From NCBI RefSeq assembly GCF_963975415.1, contig NZ_CAXBGN010000009.1, positions 136,480-200,479 on the forward strand: a DNA stretch of 64,000 nt, given 5' to 3'. Shown piece by piece: positions 42,872-51,904 of the stretch. The DNA comes from Kriegella sp963975415. GTDB taxonomy: Bacteria > Bacteroidota > Bacteroidia > Flavobacteriales > Flavobacteriaceae. The first letter of the stretch is position 1, and each line of letters opens with the position of its first letter. Made by a program: the position numbers and the translations under genes. The notes below the pieces were generated by a model. The model searched no databases. It was not told the origin of the DNA and saw only the letters and a program-made list of their open reading frames with translations.

Positions 42872-43054
42872 CTATTTGATTTCTTTATGAACGGTCATTC
42901 TCCTTAGGATGGGATTGTATTTTTTAATCTCAATCCGTTCTGGAGTATTCTTTTTATTCTTTGTGGTAATATACCTTGAAGTTCCCGGTTGACCCGATTC
43001 TTTATGTTCGGTACATTCTAAAATAACCTGAACTCTATTGCCTTTCTTTGCCAT
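42872..43054 (-). CDS. rpmG: 50S ribosomal protein L33
   Basis: A 60-residue L33: MAKKGNRVQVILECTEHK, SRYITTKNKKNTPERIE and a final KYNPILRRMTVHKEIK. The ribbon has only one Cys (ECT), so it is the zinc-free type. It lies between rpmB and the DUF4295 gene. Confidence 0.97.
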   Translation of the reverse strand: MAKKGNRVQVILECTEHKESGQPGTSRYITTKNKKNTPERIEIKKYNPILRRMTVHKEIK

Positions 43055-43074
43055 TGCTAACTAAATTTTAGGGA

Positions 43075-43311
43075 TTATTTTAAAAACCCTTGCGCCTTTG
43101 CTTCTTTCAGCACAGCTGAAATTCCCTTTTTGTTGATTGTTTTCAACGCTCTAGTAGAGACCTTAAGAGTTACCCATCGGTCTTCTTCCGGAATGTAAAA
43201 ACGTTTTTTAGAAAGATTTACATTAAATCTTCTTCTAGTCTTATTGATCGAGAAAGAAACATTGTTTCCGAACATAGCTCTCTTCCCAGTAATTTCACAC
43301 ACTTTTGACAT
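43075..43311 (-). CDS. rpmB: 50S ribosomal protein L28
   Basis: A 78-residue L28 with the family opening MSKVCEITGKRAMFGNNVSF, then NKTRRRFNVNLSKKRFYIP and TLKVSTRALKTINKKGI. First gene of the rpmB-rpmG-DUF4295 operon. Confidence 0.98.
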   Translation of the reverse strand: MSKVCEITGKRAMFGNNVSFSINKTRRRFNVNLSKKRFYIPEEDRWVTLKVSTRALKTINKKGISAVLKEAKAQGFLK

Positions 43312-43379
43312 TGCGTTGTCTTTTTCTTTTAAACAGGCTGCAAATTTATATCATTTTTACGGGACGGGCAAAAATTACT

Positions 43380-44627
43380 TCAGATTTTTGAAATTTCTTT
43401 TTGAAGTAATTCCAAGGCCTTGTTCACAGCCTTCTGAATGATCTTTTCCCGATGGTTGCCCATATTGAATTCTTCAACAAATACACCATTAGAAGATGCA
43501 ATTGCGATAAATACCGTACCAATTTCAGCATCGGAATCTCCTTTTGTTGGTCCTGCATTTCCTGTTGTGGCAATCGCGAAATCCGATTTCAAAAGTTGTT
43601 TTACATTTTCGGCCATGGCTTTTGCCACTGCTGCACTCACCACTGAGTGCTTTGCTATCAAACTTTCCGGAACATGAAGCACATCGATCTTGGTTTGTGT
43701 GGCATAACTTACAACACTCCCCATAAAATAAGAAGAAGCCCCAGCGATGGCCGTTAGTTGTTCGGCGATTTTACCGCCTGTACAGCTTTCCGCCGTGGCC
43801 AATGTCATTTTTTTGGAAGTAAGCGACTTGGCGACAATTGCTTCGAGGGTCTCCTCATTCTCCATTCCGAAGATAAATTCTCCGATCAACGGATATAATT
43901 TTTCAATTTCCTCTTCGACCCTAGCTGCTATTTCATCGCGATCCGTTCCTTTGGCAGTTAACCGAAGACGTACCTTTCCCAAATTTGGGAGATAGGCCAA
44001 TTTTATATATGGCGGCAATTCGTCTTCCCAAAGCACTATGCGCTCAGCGAGCGAGCTCTCCCCTATTCCATAAGTAAGTAATGTTCTATGGATGATAAAT
44101 GGCCTTTCGAACCGCTCGACTATTCTCGGAACAACTTCATTAGTTATTAAATTTTTCATTTCAAAAGGCACCCCTGGAAGCGATACGTAGACCACACCAT
44201 CGTTCTCGATCCACATACCGGGCGCAGTACCAAAGGGATTGTGAATTACCGATGCTTTGGAAAGCACCAAAGCCTGATGCCGGTTCATATCGGAAATAGG
44301 TGTCGAGATATATTTAGCGAACAAGGTTTCCACATGGGCCAAAACACTTGGGTCTTCCACGAGAACATCATCAAAGAACGAACACAAAGTATGCTTGGTA
44401 ATGTCGTCTTTAGTCGGACCCAACCCACCGGTAACAATGACTATCTTCACCCGTTTTTGGGCATTATGAAGCGCTTCAAGAATATGTTCTTGATTGTCTT
44501 GAACAGAGGTCATTTGATACACCGAAACCCCTATCTTATTTAACTCCTTGGCAATGTAGGACGAATTTGTATCAACAATTTGGCCAATGAGAATCTCATC
44601 ACCAATGGTAATAATTTCGGCGAGCAT
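43380..44627 (-). CDS. cinA: CinA family protein (competence/damage-inducible)
   Basis: A 415-residue protein with the N-terminal MoCF-type/COG1058 domain (residues 1-170: EIITIGDEILIGQIVDTNS, VTGGLGPTKDDIT) and the C-terminal CinA domain (about 255-412: LATAESCTGGKIAEQLTAIAG, ATTGNAGPT). Members act as NMN deamidase and/or ADP-ribose pyrophosphatase in pyridine nucleotide recycling. The start overlaps the Hpt gene stop in TAATG, so translation is likely coupled. Confidence 0.95.
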   Translation of the reverse strand: MLAEIITIGDEILIGQIVDTNSSYIAKELNKIGVSVYQMTSVQDNQEHILEALHNAQKRVKIVIVTGGLGPTKDDITKHTLCSFFDDVLVEDPSVLAHVETLFAKYISTPISDMNRHQALVLSKASVIHNPFGTAPGMWIENDGVVYVSLPGVPFEMKNLITNEVVPRIVERFERPFIIHRTLLTYGIGESSLAERIVLWEDELPPYIKLAYLPNLGKVRLRLTAKGTDRDEIAARVEEEIEKLYPLIGEFIFGMENEETLEAIVAKSLTSKKMTLATAESCTGGKIAEQLTAIAGASSYFMGSVVSYATQTKIDVLHVPESLIAKHSVVSAAVAKAMAENVKQLLKSDFAIATTGNAGPTKGDSDAEIGTVFIAIASSNGVFVEEFNMGNHREKIIQKAVNKALELLQKEISKI

Positions 44628-44965
44628 TATAAATCGAAGTCTTTCTTTAACTCAGATACCACTTGTTCGATATCTTTTTTAAGAATTGGGAATACGGCCT
44701 CAATCTCTGCGACATTGGCTGATTTTTTTCCTAAAGTTTCGATTTCAAGGGCAATCGCACGTGTCTGTTCCATGCCCAATAAATCAACATTGGGTTTTAT
44801 TTTATGGGCCAGTTGGTAAACCTGTTCGAGGTTTTTGTTTTCTAGGGCAATTTCTAAAGCCTCAAGGTCTGTAGGCACCTCTTCTAAAAAAACTGAAATG
44901 ACCGAAGTAATGAAATCATCATCCCCTTCTGCCATCTCATTTATCTTATCAAGATTATATATCAT
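44627..44965 (-). CDS. Stand-alone Hpt (histidine phosphotransfer) protein
   Basis: A 112-residue all-helical Hpt domain. The phospho-acceptor is probably His54 in QLAHKIKPNVDLLG, matching the AHxLKxxAxxxG family motif except that the usual Ser/Gly spacing residues differ. It would relay phosphate between a receiver domain and another, but no hybrid kinase lies within 20 kb. It overlaps both neighbours in TAATG (start at 44965 with the FAH gene, stop at 44627 with cinA). Confidence 0.85.
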   Translation of the reverse strand: MIYNLDKINEMAEGDDDFITSVISVFLEEVPTDLEALEIALENKNLEQVYQLAHKIKPNVDLLGMEQTRAIALEIETLGKKSANVAEIEAVFPILKKDIEQVVSELKKDFDL

Positions 44966-45576
44966 TACTTTATTTTTAAGGAAAAAAGTTCTTTTCCTTC
45001 TAATACCCCCGAAAGATAGTCATTTACACTAATTTTACCAACACCGGCAGGAGTTCCTGTAAAAATAACATCACCCTTCTTGAGCATAAAAAACCGGGAT
45101 ACGTAGGAAATTAGCTCGTCTATCTTCCAGAGCATCAGGCTCGTATTTCCCTTTTGAACCTCACTTCCGTTTTTGAACAACGAAAAGTTAAGGTTGTTAA
45201 GGTCTTTAAAATCAGATTTAGGCAACCACCTTCCAATTACCGCAGCACCATCAAAACCTTTTGCTTTTTCCCAGGGCAATCCCTTTTCTTTCAGTTTAGA
45301 TTGCAGATCACGCGCGGTAAAATCAATGCCCAAACCAACTTCATCATAGTATTTATGGGCAAAACGCTCTTCTATATGCTTACCCACTTTTTTTATTTTC
45401 AATAAGACCTCCACCTCATAATGTACATCATTGGAAAATTCTGGGATGTAGAAATCCTGTTCCTTAGGAAGCACTGCCGAATCGGGTTTTATAAAAACCA
45501 CCGGATCGCTAGGCCGCTCATTGGCCAATTCTTTAATATGGTCGGCATAGTTGCGACCAATACAAATTATTTTCAT
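44965..45576 (-). CDS. Fumarylacetoacetate hydrolase family protein
   Basis: The ATG at 45576 gives MKIICIGRNYADHIKELANE, the usual start; the longer frame is not supported. A 203-residue single-domain FAH-fold enzyme with metal-binding Glu residues in VHYEVEVLLKI and Asp in GIDFTARDLQ, plus GDVIFTGTPAGVG. Family members hydrolyse or decarboxylate 2-oxo acids or acylpyruvates. Its stop shares a TAATG with the Hpt gene. Confidence 0.92.
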   Translation of the reverse strand: MKIICIGRNYADHIKELANERPSDPVVFIKPDSAVLPKEQDFYIPEFSNDVHYEVEVLLKIKKVGKHIEERFAHKYYDEVGLGIDFTARDLQSKLKEKGLPWEKAKGFDGAAVIGRWLPKSDFKDLNNLNFSLFKNGSEVQKGNTSLMLWKIDELISYVSRFFMLKKGDVIFTGTPAGVGKISVNDYLSGVLEGKELFSLKIK

Positions 45577-45678
45577 AAAAGAAATTATTGGTTTTCGAAT
45601 TTTGGAGAAATAAAAAAACAATCCCGGCAAAATTAGTCTTTAGTTTAGAACCCCAGGACCAATTAAATGCGATTTTTT

Positions 45679-47079
45679 TTAATCTGTCTTCTTCAAGGCA
45701 TATAGATACAACTGGCTTGGTTCGGGCCAGGGTTTAGGTCTGGGACGATCAAAATTACGATTCAAGGTTTCCCATTTTAAAATATACCTCACTTCCTTTT
45801 CATCAGAACTCCCAATGTCTCCTTTGGTTCGTACTTCCAAACCGGAAAAACTTCCTTCGATTTTTAAATCTGAACCAAAAGGTCGGGGTTTTAACACCTT
45901 GCCGATGCGTTCAAAATTATCGTTCAGTAAAATTGTGCCGTTTCCGTATTTAATATGCCAATAATCGATTTCGTAATTGCCATCAGCACGTAGCGCAAAA
46001 TCTTTTATTCGAACCTCGCTATTAATACTTCCATTTCCTGAAAAATACCAGCGATAATCCCAATCGGTTACTTGGTTATAAACCCATTTCTTATTGTTCA
46101 AACGTGCCGTATAAAACTGGAGATTTCCCTCCTCATCATATTTGTGATAAGCAAATACCGGACGGTTCTTAGCATCTAAACAAAGTTTTGCCGCCAAATT
46201 GATAATACCTCCCTTTACCGGAATGGGATCAACAATCAAACGTTCTTGGCCTAAGGTAGCGGGTAATGTAATTTTTTCACCATAGGCATTAAACCAGTTT
46301 TTCAAATCAGGGCTCTTCATATACGAAAGGTCATGATTGGTAGAACAATCGGGAGTATCGCGCCAAACCCAATAAACATGATACCAACCATCTTTCATCA
46401 TCGTAGGTTGTGTTTGATAGGCATTCATCAATCCTTCCCCATCTGTCAAAGGAACATCAAGCATTCTAGACCATTCTTTACTTTCACAGGAATAAATATT
46501 GTAAATCTCATTACCATTGCCACTACCACCATCACGATAATGAAATAGTAATTCCCCTTCCTTCGTATTCATAAAATGAGGGTAAGTGCATCGTTTTTCA
46601 TTAGTACCCACCAAGGTCATTTGTTGAACCAGGGTAGAAATATCATTGGGTTTTGTGCTTTTGAAGTAAGTAATCGGATGAACGTGCATATTTCCAGAGA
46701 GGTGAATAAAACCCTCTTTATCTATTCCCAACGTCACTGAATTATGACTATCCCAACCCAACACGGTACTCGTACCGCCCTTAGTTTCGCGGGAAGTGGC
46801 CGGTAAAACGTGCAGCTGGAATTTATCATCGTCAAGATTTCGCTGCCCAACTACCATATTGCGATTGGCATTGTAATAGGCAATATATTGTCTATTTTTA
46901 TGTGTATACAAACAGAACCCGACAGGGTGACCGGCCCACACACTGTCTACTGTTATAATTTGATGCACCGATTCGGTATTCTTGGTTTCATCGATGACGA
47001 TCTCTTGCGCCGACAGTTTTATGGGAGAAACAAAGAGTGAGACAAATACTATAAGAAAAAGATATGTTTGCGGTTTCAA
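45679..47079 (-). CDS. Secreted BNR_4 family protein (possible polysaccharide lyase)
   Basis: A 466-residue protein with a Sec signal (LFLIVFVSLFVSPIKLSAQ). The sequence follows the BNR_4 pattern: WAGHPVGFCLYTHKNRQYIAYYN, GWDSHNSVTLGIDKEGFIHLSGNMHVHPI, CTYPHFM and later PVFAYHKYDEEGNLQFY. Related beta-propellers include ulvan lyases and other marine glycan enzymes, so action on algal polysaccharide is possible but not shown. Stands alone; no PUL genes adjoin it. Confidence 0.82.
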   Translation of the reverse strand: MKPQTYLFLIVFVSLFVSPIKLSAQEIVIDETKNTESVHQIITVDSVWAGHPVGFCLYTHKNRQYIAYYNANRNMVVGQRNLDDDKFQLHVLPATSRETKGGTSTVLGWDSHNSVTLGIDKEGFIHLSGNMHVHPITYFKSTKPNDISTLVQQMTLVGTNEKRCTYPHFMNTKEGELLFHYRDGGSGNGNEIYNIYSCESKEWSRMLDVPLTDGEGLMNAYQTQPTMMKDGWYHVYWVWRDTPDCSTNHDLSYMKSPDLKNWFNAYGEKITLPATLGQERLIVDPIPVKGGIINLAAKLCLDAKNRPVFAYHKYDEEGNLQFYTARLNNKKWVYNQVTDWDYRWYFSGNGSINSEVRIKDFALRADGNYEIDYWHIKYGNGTILLNDNFERIGKVLKPRPFGSDLKIEGSFSGLEVRTKGDIGSSDEKEVRYILKWETLNRNFDRPRPKPWPEPSQLYLYALKKTD

Positions 47080-47285
47080 TGGGATATATTTAGAACTTAA
47101 TATGGGTCTGCGGTCATAGCCCTAAAAGTCACATAAAAATATCAAGAACACAAACATCTCAATGCAAAATTTTAACGATACTTGTCAAAATACTCTTTTT
47201 TAAATAAAACGTGCGGAAATTTTAAATGAAGGAACCTCCCACCGCAGGCCTCATCAAATAGATGGCATCGGTACCATACGCGCCA

Positions 47286-48062
47286 CTAATTCAATTTATT
47301 GTTTAACCTACTAAGCTTTATCTGAGTTAGCACCTTTTTGGTATACAAAGGAAAGTCAGCATTGAGAATCCACCCGAAATAGCCTGGTTCGTTATCCAGT
47401 ACATCGAGCACCTTTTTGCCTTTGTGCTTTCCGAAAGCAAATATTTCCTCATCATCTTCGTCATACCCCAAAAACCCGGCGAAATCTGCAAAACGGCGGT
47501 GGGTGGAAAATTCGGCCAATTTTTTCACATTGTTTTCAAGCTCGGGATAACGATCAAGCTGTGAAAGCAAAACTTCGTATGTAGCCTTGGTATCAGCCGC
47601 CGCGCTATGGGCATCTGTAAGGTCTTTGTCACAATAAAATTTATAGGCCGCCCCTAAAGTACGCTTCTCCATTTTATGAAAAATGGTCTGAACATCGACC
47701 GCAGCCGTATTCTTCATATCAAAATCAATATTAGCCCGTAACATTTCTTCCGCCAAAAGAGGGATGTCGAAGCGGTCCGAATTAAAACCTCCCAAATCGC
47801 TATCTTTTATCATGGCATGAACTTCCTTGGCCAACACCGAAAAAGTTGGCTCATTGGCTACTTTCTCATTGGATATTCCGTGTACGGCCACCACTTCATC
47901 CGGAATCGGCATTTCGGGGTTTACCAACCACGTTTTACTTTCCTTATTACCATTTGGAAATACTTTTAGAATCGAAATCTCAACGATTCTATCTTTTGCG
48001 ACATTGGTTCCTGTCGTTTCCAAATCAAAAAAACAAATGGGCTTTGTGAGTTTTAATTGCAT
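47286..48062 (-). CDS. DnaQ-like 3'-5' exonuclease with an FGK-KG C-terminal domain
   Basis: A 258-residue protein. The DEDDh exonuclease domain has ICFFDLETTGTNVAKDRIVEI (Asp and Glu of Exo I), HGISNEKV, GFNSDRFDIPLLAEE (Exo II) and DAHSAAADTKATYEVL (Exo III with His and Asp). A short domain after residue 200 carries FAFGKHKGKKVLDVLDNEPGY, the same motif type as the DUF3820 protein at 6701-6943 and as exonuclease X C-termini. Likely a DNA repair or RNA processing nuclease. Confidence 0.88.
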   Translation of the reverse strand: MQLKLTKPICFFDLETTGTNVAKDRIVEISILKVFPNGNKESKTWLVNPEMPIPDEVVAVHGISNEKVANEPTFSVLAKEVHAMIKDSDLGGFNSDRFDIPLLAEEMLRANIDFDMKNTAAVDVQTIFHKMEKRTLGAAYKFYCDKDLTDAHSAAADTKATYEVLLSQLDRYPELENNVKKLAEFSTHRRFADFAGFLGYDEDDEEIFAFGKHKGKKVLDVLDNEPGYFGWILNADFPLYTKKVLTQIKLSRLNNKLN

Positions 48063-48121
48063 GATTTTGGGCTCTTTTTACAAAGATAGGCCTAAATAAA
48101 GAATCCCTTGGCACTCTTCCC

Positions 48122-49375
48122 CTACAATCTGGTATTGATTATATTATTGAACGCAGAACCAAAGGTATAGCTCAAACCGACACTAAAGCCAGTTACAAAA
48201 TTTGTAGCAATTTGCTTCTGCTGAAGCAACACGTCTTCTAAAGAAGCATCGCCTGCAGGCAGATTTATCTGGTCTTGAATCAATTTCATATTACCGGAAA
48301 ACCGAACAGCCAAGCCCTTAAGCACCCGCATCGAAACGGAGCAATCGAACTGCACTCTATTCTTGGAAAAATCACTTAAAAATGTTGACCCTATCAACCG
48401 TGAATACATATTGCCCCAAGGTTGACGAAAACGGGCCTGAACGTCCAGTGAATGACTGAACAAGGTTTCGGTGTCTTCCCCAAAGATGGTGGTCTCAATA
48501 TAATCATTATGAACAAGGCCAATCTTATAGGCAAACGTAATCTCACGCCTCAAAACCTCACGATAGGGAAAAATATTGTATTCGAGTGCCGGGGTCATTC
48601 GGAGCGCAAGATCCAGATTAGTGTACGTATCGTATCGGGCACTTCCAAAAACTCCCGCCGACCAATGATCGGTAAGGCTACGAACAATACTTCCATTGCC
48701 AAAATATCGCTTTCGTTTGCTTATAAATTCTTCTTCATCCTGTACATACTTGCTGTTCGCCTGACTAATTTCAATATTTGCCCGAATACGCCATTTTTCT
48801 GTTACCCGGTCACTTACAAAACCAGCTTCGTAACGAAATGAATTTCTACTTGATTCTTTGTTCATTCGCGCTTCGCCCCGTACTTCGAACAACCAGTTGT
48901 TCCAGGGATCTTCAAAATCGATATCTTGACGTTTCGCAAGACCTTCGTCTGAAATTTTATAGATAATCTTGTCCGCCAAATCTGATGCGGCCACATATTG
49001 CAACAATCCTGATTTTATGGTTTTGACCAGCCCCTTACGAATATCATCAGCGGTCATGTTTGAATTGGTGTCATACGATTGTTTATTGACAATATCGGCA
49101 AAACCATCGGTGCCGAGGTAATCCAATTTATAGGTACGCCCTCCACTACCATTCGCAATGTCATATATGAACAACTTTACGTTGGCCAGGGCCTGATCCC
49201 GAACATGGGAGACAAAATTTATTTCTTGGCGGATATAGCTTCGTTCGCAATTACAATCTACAAAGAGCTTAATAGCTTCTTTTTGCCGAACCTCTTCTTG
49301 AGCGAATCCGATACTGATAAATATAAAATAGATATAAAGCAGAAAAGACCTTGGGGTTTCAAGGGGGTTTTTCAT
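48122..49375 (-). CDS. Predicted outer-membrane barrel protein
   Basis: Not recognised by name. The ATG at 49375 places a Sec signal (SFLLYIYFIFISIGFAQ) after MKNPLETPR. The first 120 residues of the mature protein hold CNCERSYIRQEINFVSHVRD, and the remainder looks like repeated beta strands of a barrel (ARMNKESSRNSFRYEAGFVSD, WRIRANIEISQANSKY, ITFAYKIGLVHND), with a late SVGLSYTFGSAFNN. The frame ends in L after INTR. About 417 residues. Confidence 0.6.
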   Translation of the reverse strand: MKNPLETPRSFLLYIYFIFISIGFAQEEVRQKEAIKLFVDCNCERSYIRQEINFVSHVRDQALANVKLFIYDIANGSGGRTYKLDYLGTDGFADIVNKQSYDTNSNMTADDIRKGLVKTIKSGLLQYVAASDLADKIIYKISDEGLAKRQDIDFEDPWNNWLFEVRGEARMNKESSRNSFRYEAGFVSDRVTEKWRIRANIEISQANSKYVQDEEEFISKRKRYFGNGSIVRSLTDHWSAGVFGSARYDTYTNLDLALRMTPALEYNIFPYREVLRREITFAYKIGLVHNDYIETTIFGEDTETLFSHSLDVQARFRQPWGNMYSRLIGSTFLSDFSKNRVQFDCSVSMRVLKGLAVRFSGNMKLIQDQINLPAGDASLEDVLLQQKQIATNFVTGFSVGLSYTFGSAFNNIINTRL

Positions 49376-49584
49376 TAAGAACGTTGTTTGGTGGTTGGTA
49401 TTTGAATTCTGAAGATCCAAATATAGGCTTTGCACCAAGCAAAAACTATTCTTTTTCTAAAATACAAGTCGTAAAACACGGATTATTAGCAACCTATCAG
49501 AAAAGTCACCAAGCCTCCAAAGAAAAATCAACCAATATTTACAAAACACGGGATTGCCAGAATGGTGTGCAAATGCCTAACCGA

Positions 49585-50949
49585 TCAAACTTCTCGATTG
49601 AGATCCCACGATTCTAAATAATCGGCAACCGCTTTCACAAACATACTTCCCAAAGCACCATTCACCACACGATGATCGTAACTGTGCGAGAGATACATTT
49701 TACTGCGAATTCCAATAAAATCACCATCTTCGGTCTCGATTACCGATGGCATTTTGCGTATGGCTCCCAAAGCCAGGATACCTACTTGGGGCTGATTGAT
49801 TATAGGCGTTCCGAAAACACTACCAAACGTACCGACATTGGTCACTGTATATGTACCATCTTGTACCTCGTCAGGTTTCAATTGATTATTACGTGCTCGA
49901 TTGGCCAGATCATTGACGACCTTGGCCATACCCACAAGATTCAATTGATCGGCGTTTTTGATGACAGGTACAATAAGGTTCCCATCGGGCAAGGCCGCGG
50001 CCATTCCTAAATTAATGTTCTTTTTCTTAATGACACGGTCTCCGTCGACTGAAATATTCATCATTGGATATTTCTTCAGGGCCTTCGCCACAGCTTCCAT
50101 AAAAATAGGGGTAAAGGTCAATTTCTCCCCTTCTTGTTGCTCGAAGGAGTTTTTCATTTTGTTGCGCCAGTTTACAATATTCGTGACATCGACCTCAATG
50201 AAACTTTGTACGTGTGCGGAGGTAGCAACACTATCAACCATGTGTTTGGCAATCAATTTGCCCATACGCGTCATTTCGACAACCTCATCATTACCAGAAA
50301 CCTTAACCCTTGCTACTTGTTCCTTTTCTTGACCGGAAGTCGAGACTAATTTTTCCGTCGATTTATGATTCTTGGCGTCTTGGGCAGCCACTTCAACCGT
50401 TTTGGCCGACTTTCTATCTGCCAGATACGTCAAAATATCGTTTTTGGTAACACGACCTTCGTTGCCCGTTCCCGAAATAGCATCCAGTTCTTTTACGGAA
50501 ATACCTTCTTCTTTGGCAATATTCTTAACCAATGGCGAATAGAACCTTTCAGAAACTTCAGCGTCAGGATGCTTTAAAGACTTACTTGCGGTTTCTTTGG
50601 CGCTGGCAACATTATCCTCCAGTTCTGAAATGATCTCCTGATGGTCTTCAATTTCGTCTTGGCCACTATTTGCAGTGGCTACTCCATTATCGCTAGATGG
50701 GCTCGCCCCGTTAAGTTCGATGACGGCCACAACATCGCCTACTTTTACAATGTCATCAATATCAAAAAGTTTTTCCACTAAAACACCTTCTACCTCGGAT
50801 GGCACCTCTGAATCGACCTTATCCGTAGCAATCTCAAAAACCGCTTCATCCATATCTATGGTGTCACCTACATCTTTCAACCATGTGGTCAATGTTGCTT
50901 CCGCTACACTTTCCCCCATTCTCGGTAATTTCAGTTCAAACTTTGCCAT
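49585..50949 (-). CDS. 2-oxo acid dehydrogenase E2 acyltransferase
   Basis: A 454-residue lipoyl-bearing E2. The lipoyl domain (1-77) has the lipoylated Lys in FEIATDKVDSEVPSE; a peripheral subunit-binding domain is at about 135-175 (SPLVKNIAKEEGISVKELDAI); the catalytic domain ends with the active-site HRVVNG in SYDHRVVNGAL. It accepts acyl groups from an E1 and passes them to CoA. It could serve pyruvate or branched-chain dehydrogenase; no E1 or E3 gene is nearby. Confidence 0.93.
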   Translation of the reverse strand: MAKFELKLPRMGESVAEATLTTWLKDVGDTIDMDEAVFEIATDKVDSEVPSEVEGVLVEKLFDIDDIVKVGDVVAVIELNGASPSSDNGVATANSGQDEIEDHQEIISELEDNVASAKETASKSLKHPDAEVSERFYSPLVKNIAKEEGISVKELDAISGTGNEGRVTKNDILTYLADRKSAKTVEVAAQDAKNHKSTEKLVSTSGQEKEQVARVKVSGNDEVVEMTRMGKLIAKHMVDSVATSAHVQSFIEVDVTNIVNWRNKMKNSFEQQEGEKLTFTPIFMEAVAKALKKYPMMNISVDGDRVIKKKNINLGMAAALPDGNLIVPVIKNADQLNLVGMAKVVNDLANRARNNQLKPDEVQDGTYTVTNVGTFGSVFGTPIINQPQVGILALGAIRKMPSVIETEDGDFIGIRSKMYLSHSYDHRVVNGALGSMFVKAVADYLESWDLNREV

Positions 50950-51036
50950 AATTTTAGTCTATCTATTTTTAGGACGGCTCTCTTACAAAAATAAAGAAAA
51001 AACGACCTTGTATCAACATTATAATTATCCTCCGAC

Positions 51037-51657
51037 CTAATTCGCTTTTAACGATCCTTCGAACGGAATACGGTTTAAAATACTTCGGCCCAGGGTAACC
51101 TCATCGGCATACTCAAGTTCGTCACCTACAGCGATGCCTCGTGCAATGGTCGAGGTACTTACTTCAAGGCCCTCCAATTGTTTATAAATATAGAAATTGG
51201 TCGTATCGCCCTCCATCGTAGAACTCAAAGCAAAAATAAGCTCTTTAACCGCTCCATTTTTTGCCTTCTGCACCAATGATGCTATAGTCAAATCTTGCGG
51301 ACCGACACCTTCCATTGGTGATATCTTTCCCCCGAGCACATGATATAGCCCTTTATATTGACCGGTATTCTCAATCGCCATTACGTCTCTGATATCTTCA
51401 ACTACACAGACAAGCCCTGCATCCCTTTTCGGGTTAATACAGATTTCACAAAGTTCGGTGTCTGAAATATTATGGCAGTTGTTGCAGAACTTCACCGTGT
51501 TTCGAAGGTCTTGCAATGCCATGGCCAATTTATCAGTTCGGCCTTTCGGTTGTTTCAATAAATGCAATACGAGACGTAAAGCCGTTCGCTTTCCTATCCC
51601 AGGCAACTGAGACATTTCATATACCGCATTTTCTAATAGTTTCGAAGAAAAATCCAT
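51037..51657 (-). CDS. recR: Recombination mediator RecR
   Basis: A 206-residue RecR. It has an HhH motif (LPGIGKRTALRLVLHLL), a zinc finger with four cysteines (CNNCHNISDTELCEIC) and a Toprim domain (VCVVEDIRD, ISPMEGVGPQDL). It helps load RecA onto gapped DNA with RecF and RecO. Full length. Confidence 0.97.
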   Translation of the reverse strand: MDFSSKLLENAVYEMSQLPGIGKRTALRLVLHLLKQPKGRTDKLAMALQDLRNTVKFCNNCHNISDTELCEICINPKRDAGLVCVVEDIRDVMAIENTGQYKGLYHVLGGKISPMEGVGPQDLTIASLVQKAKNGAVKELIFALSSTMEGDTTNFYIYKQLEGLEVSTSTIARGIAVGDELEYADEVTLGRSILNRIPFEGSLKAN

Positions 51658-51772
51658 GAGTACAAAATTACAATATTATAGGTGCAATGCGGAAAATTCG
51701 AAATATCATTTCTAAAATAGCACTTTAAAATTCTCATAAAAAGCAAAATAAAACGGATCGCCATAAAAATTA

Positions 51773-51803
51773 AGAAGCTGCCATTGTTCTAATGGCAGCT
51801 TCT
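51773..51803 (-). terminator. Terminator of the susC-susD unit
   Basis: AGAAGCTGCCATT (51773-51785) and AATGGCAGCTTCT (51791-51803) form a 13-bp perfect stem with a 5-base loop, about 100 bp after the susD stop. Read on the minus strand it is followed by TTAATTTTT. Confidence 0.85.
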
Positions 51804-51904
51804 CAAAATCAGATAAACACAAATAGGCTTTTCTTCCTATTTCTTTTAATTCAAACACTGTCGAACTTCTTTTTCAAATCAGTTTCGACAACTCGGTTTT
51901 AACA

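Noticed and set aside
49351..49617. 88-codon plus-strand frame between the barrel protein and the E2 gene
   Set aside because: It overlaps the 5' end of one gene and the 3' end of another, has no signal or domain, and its product composition looks random.
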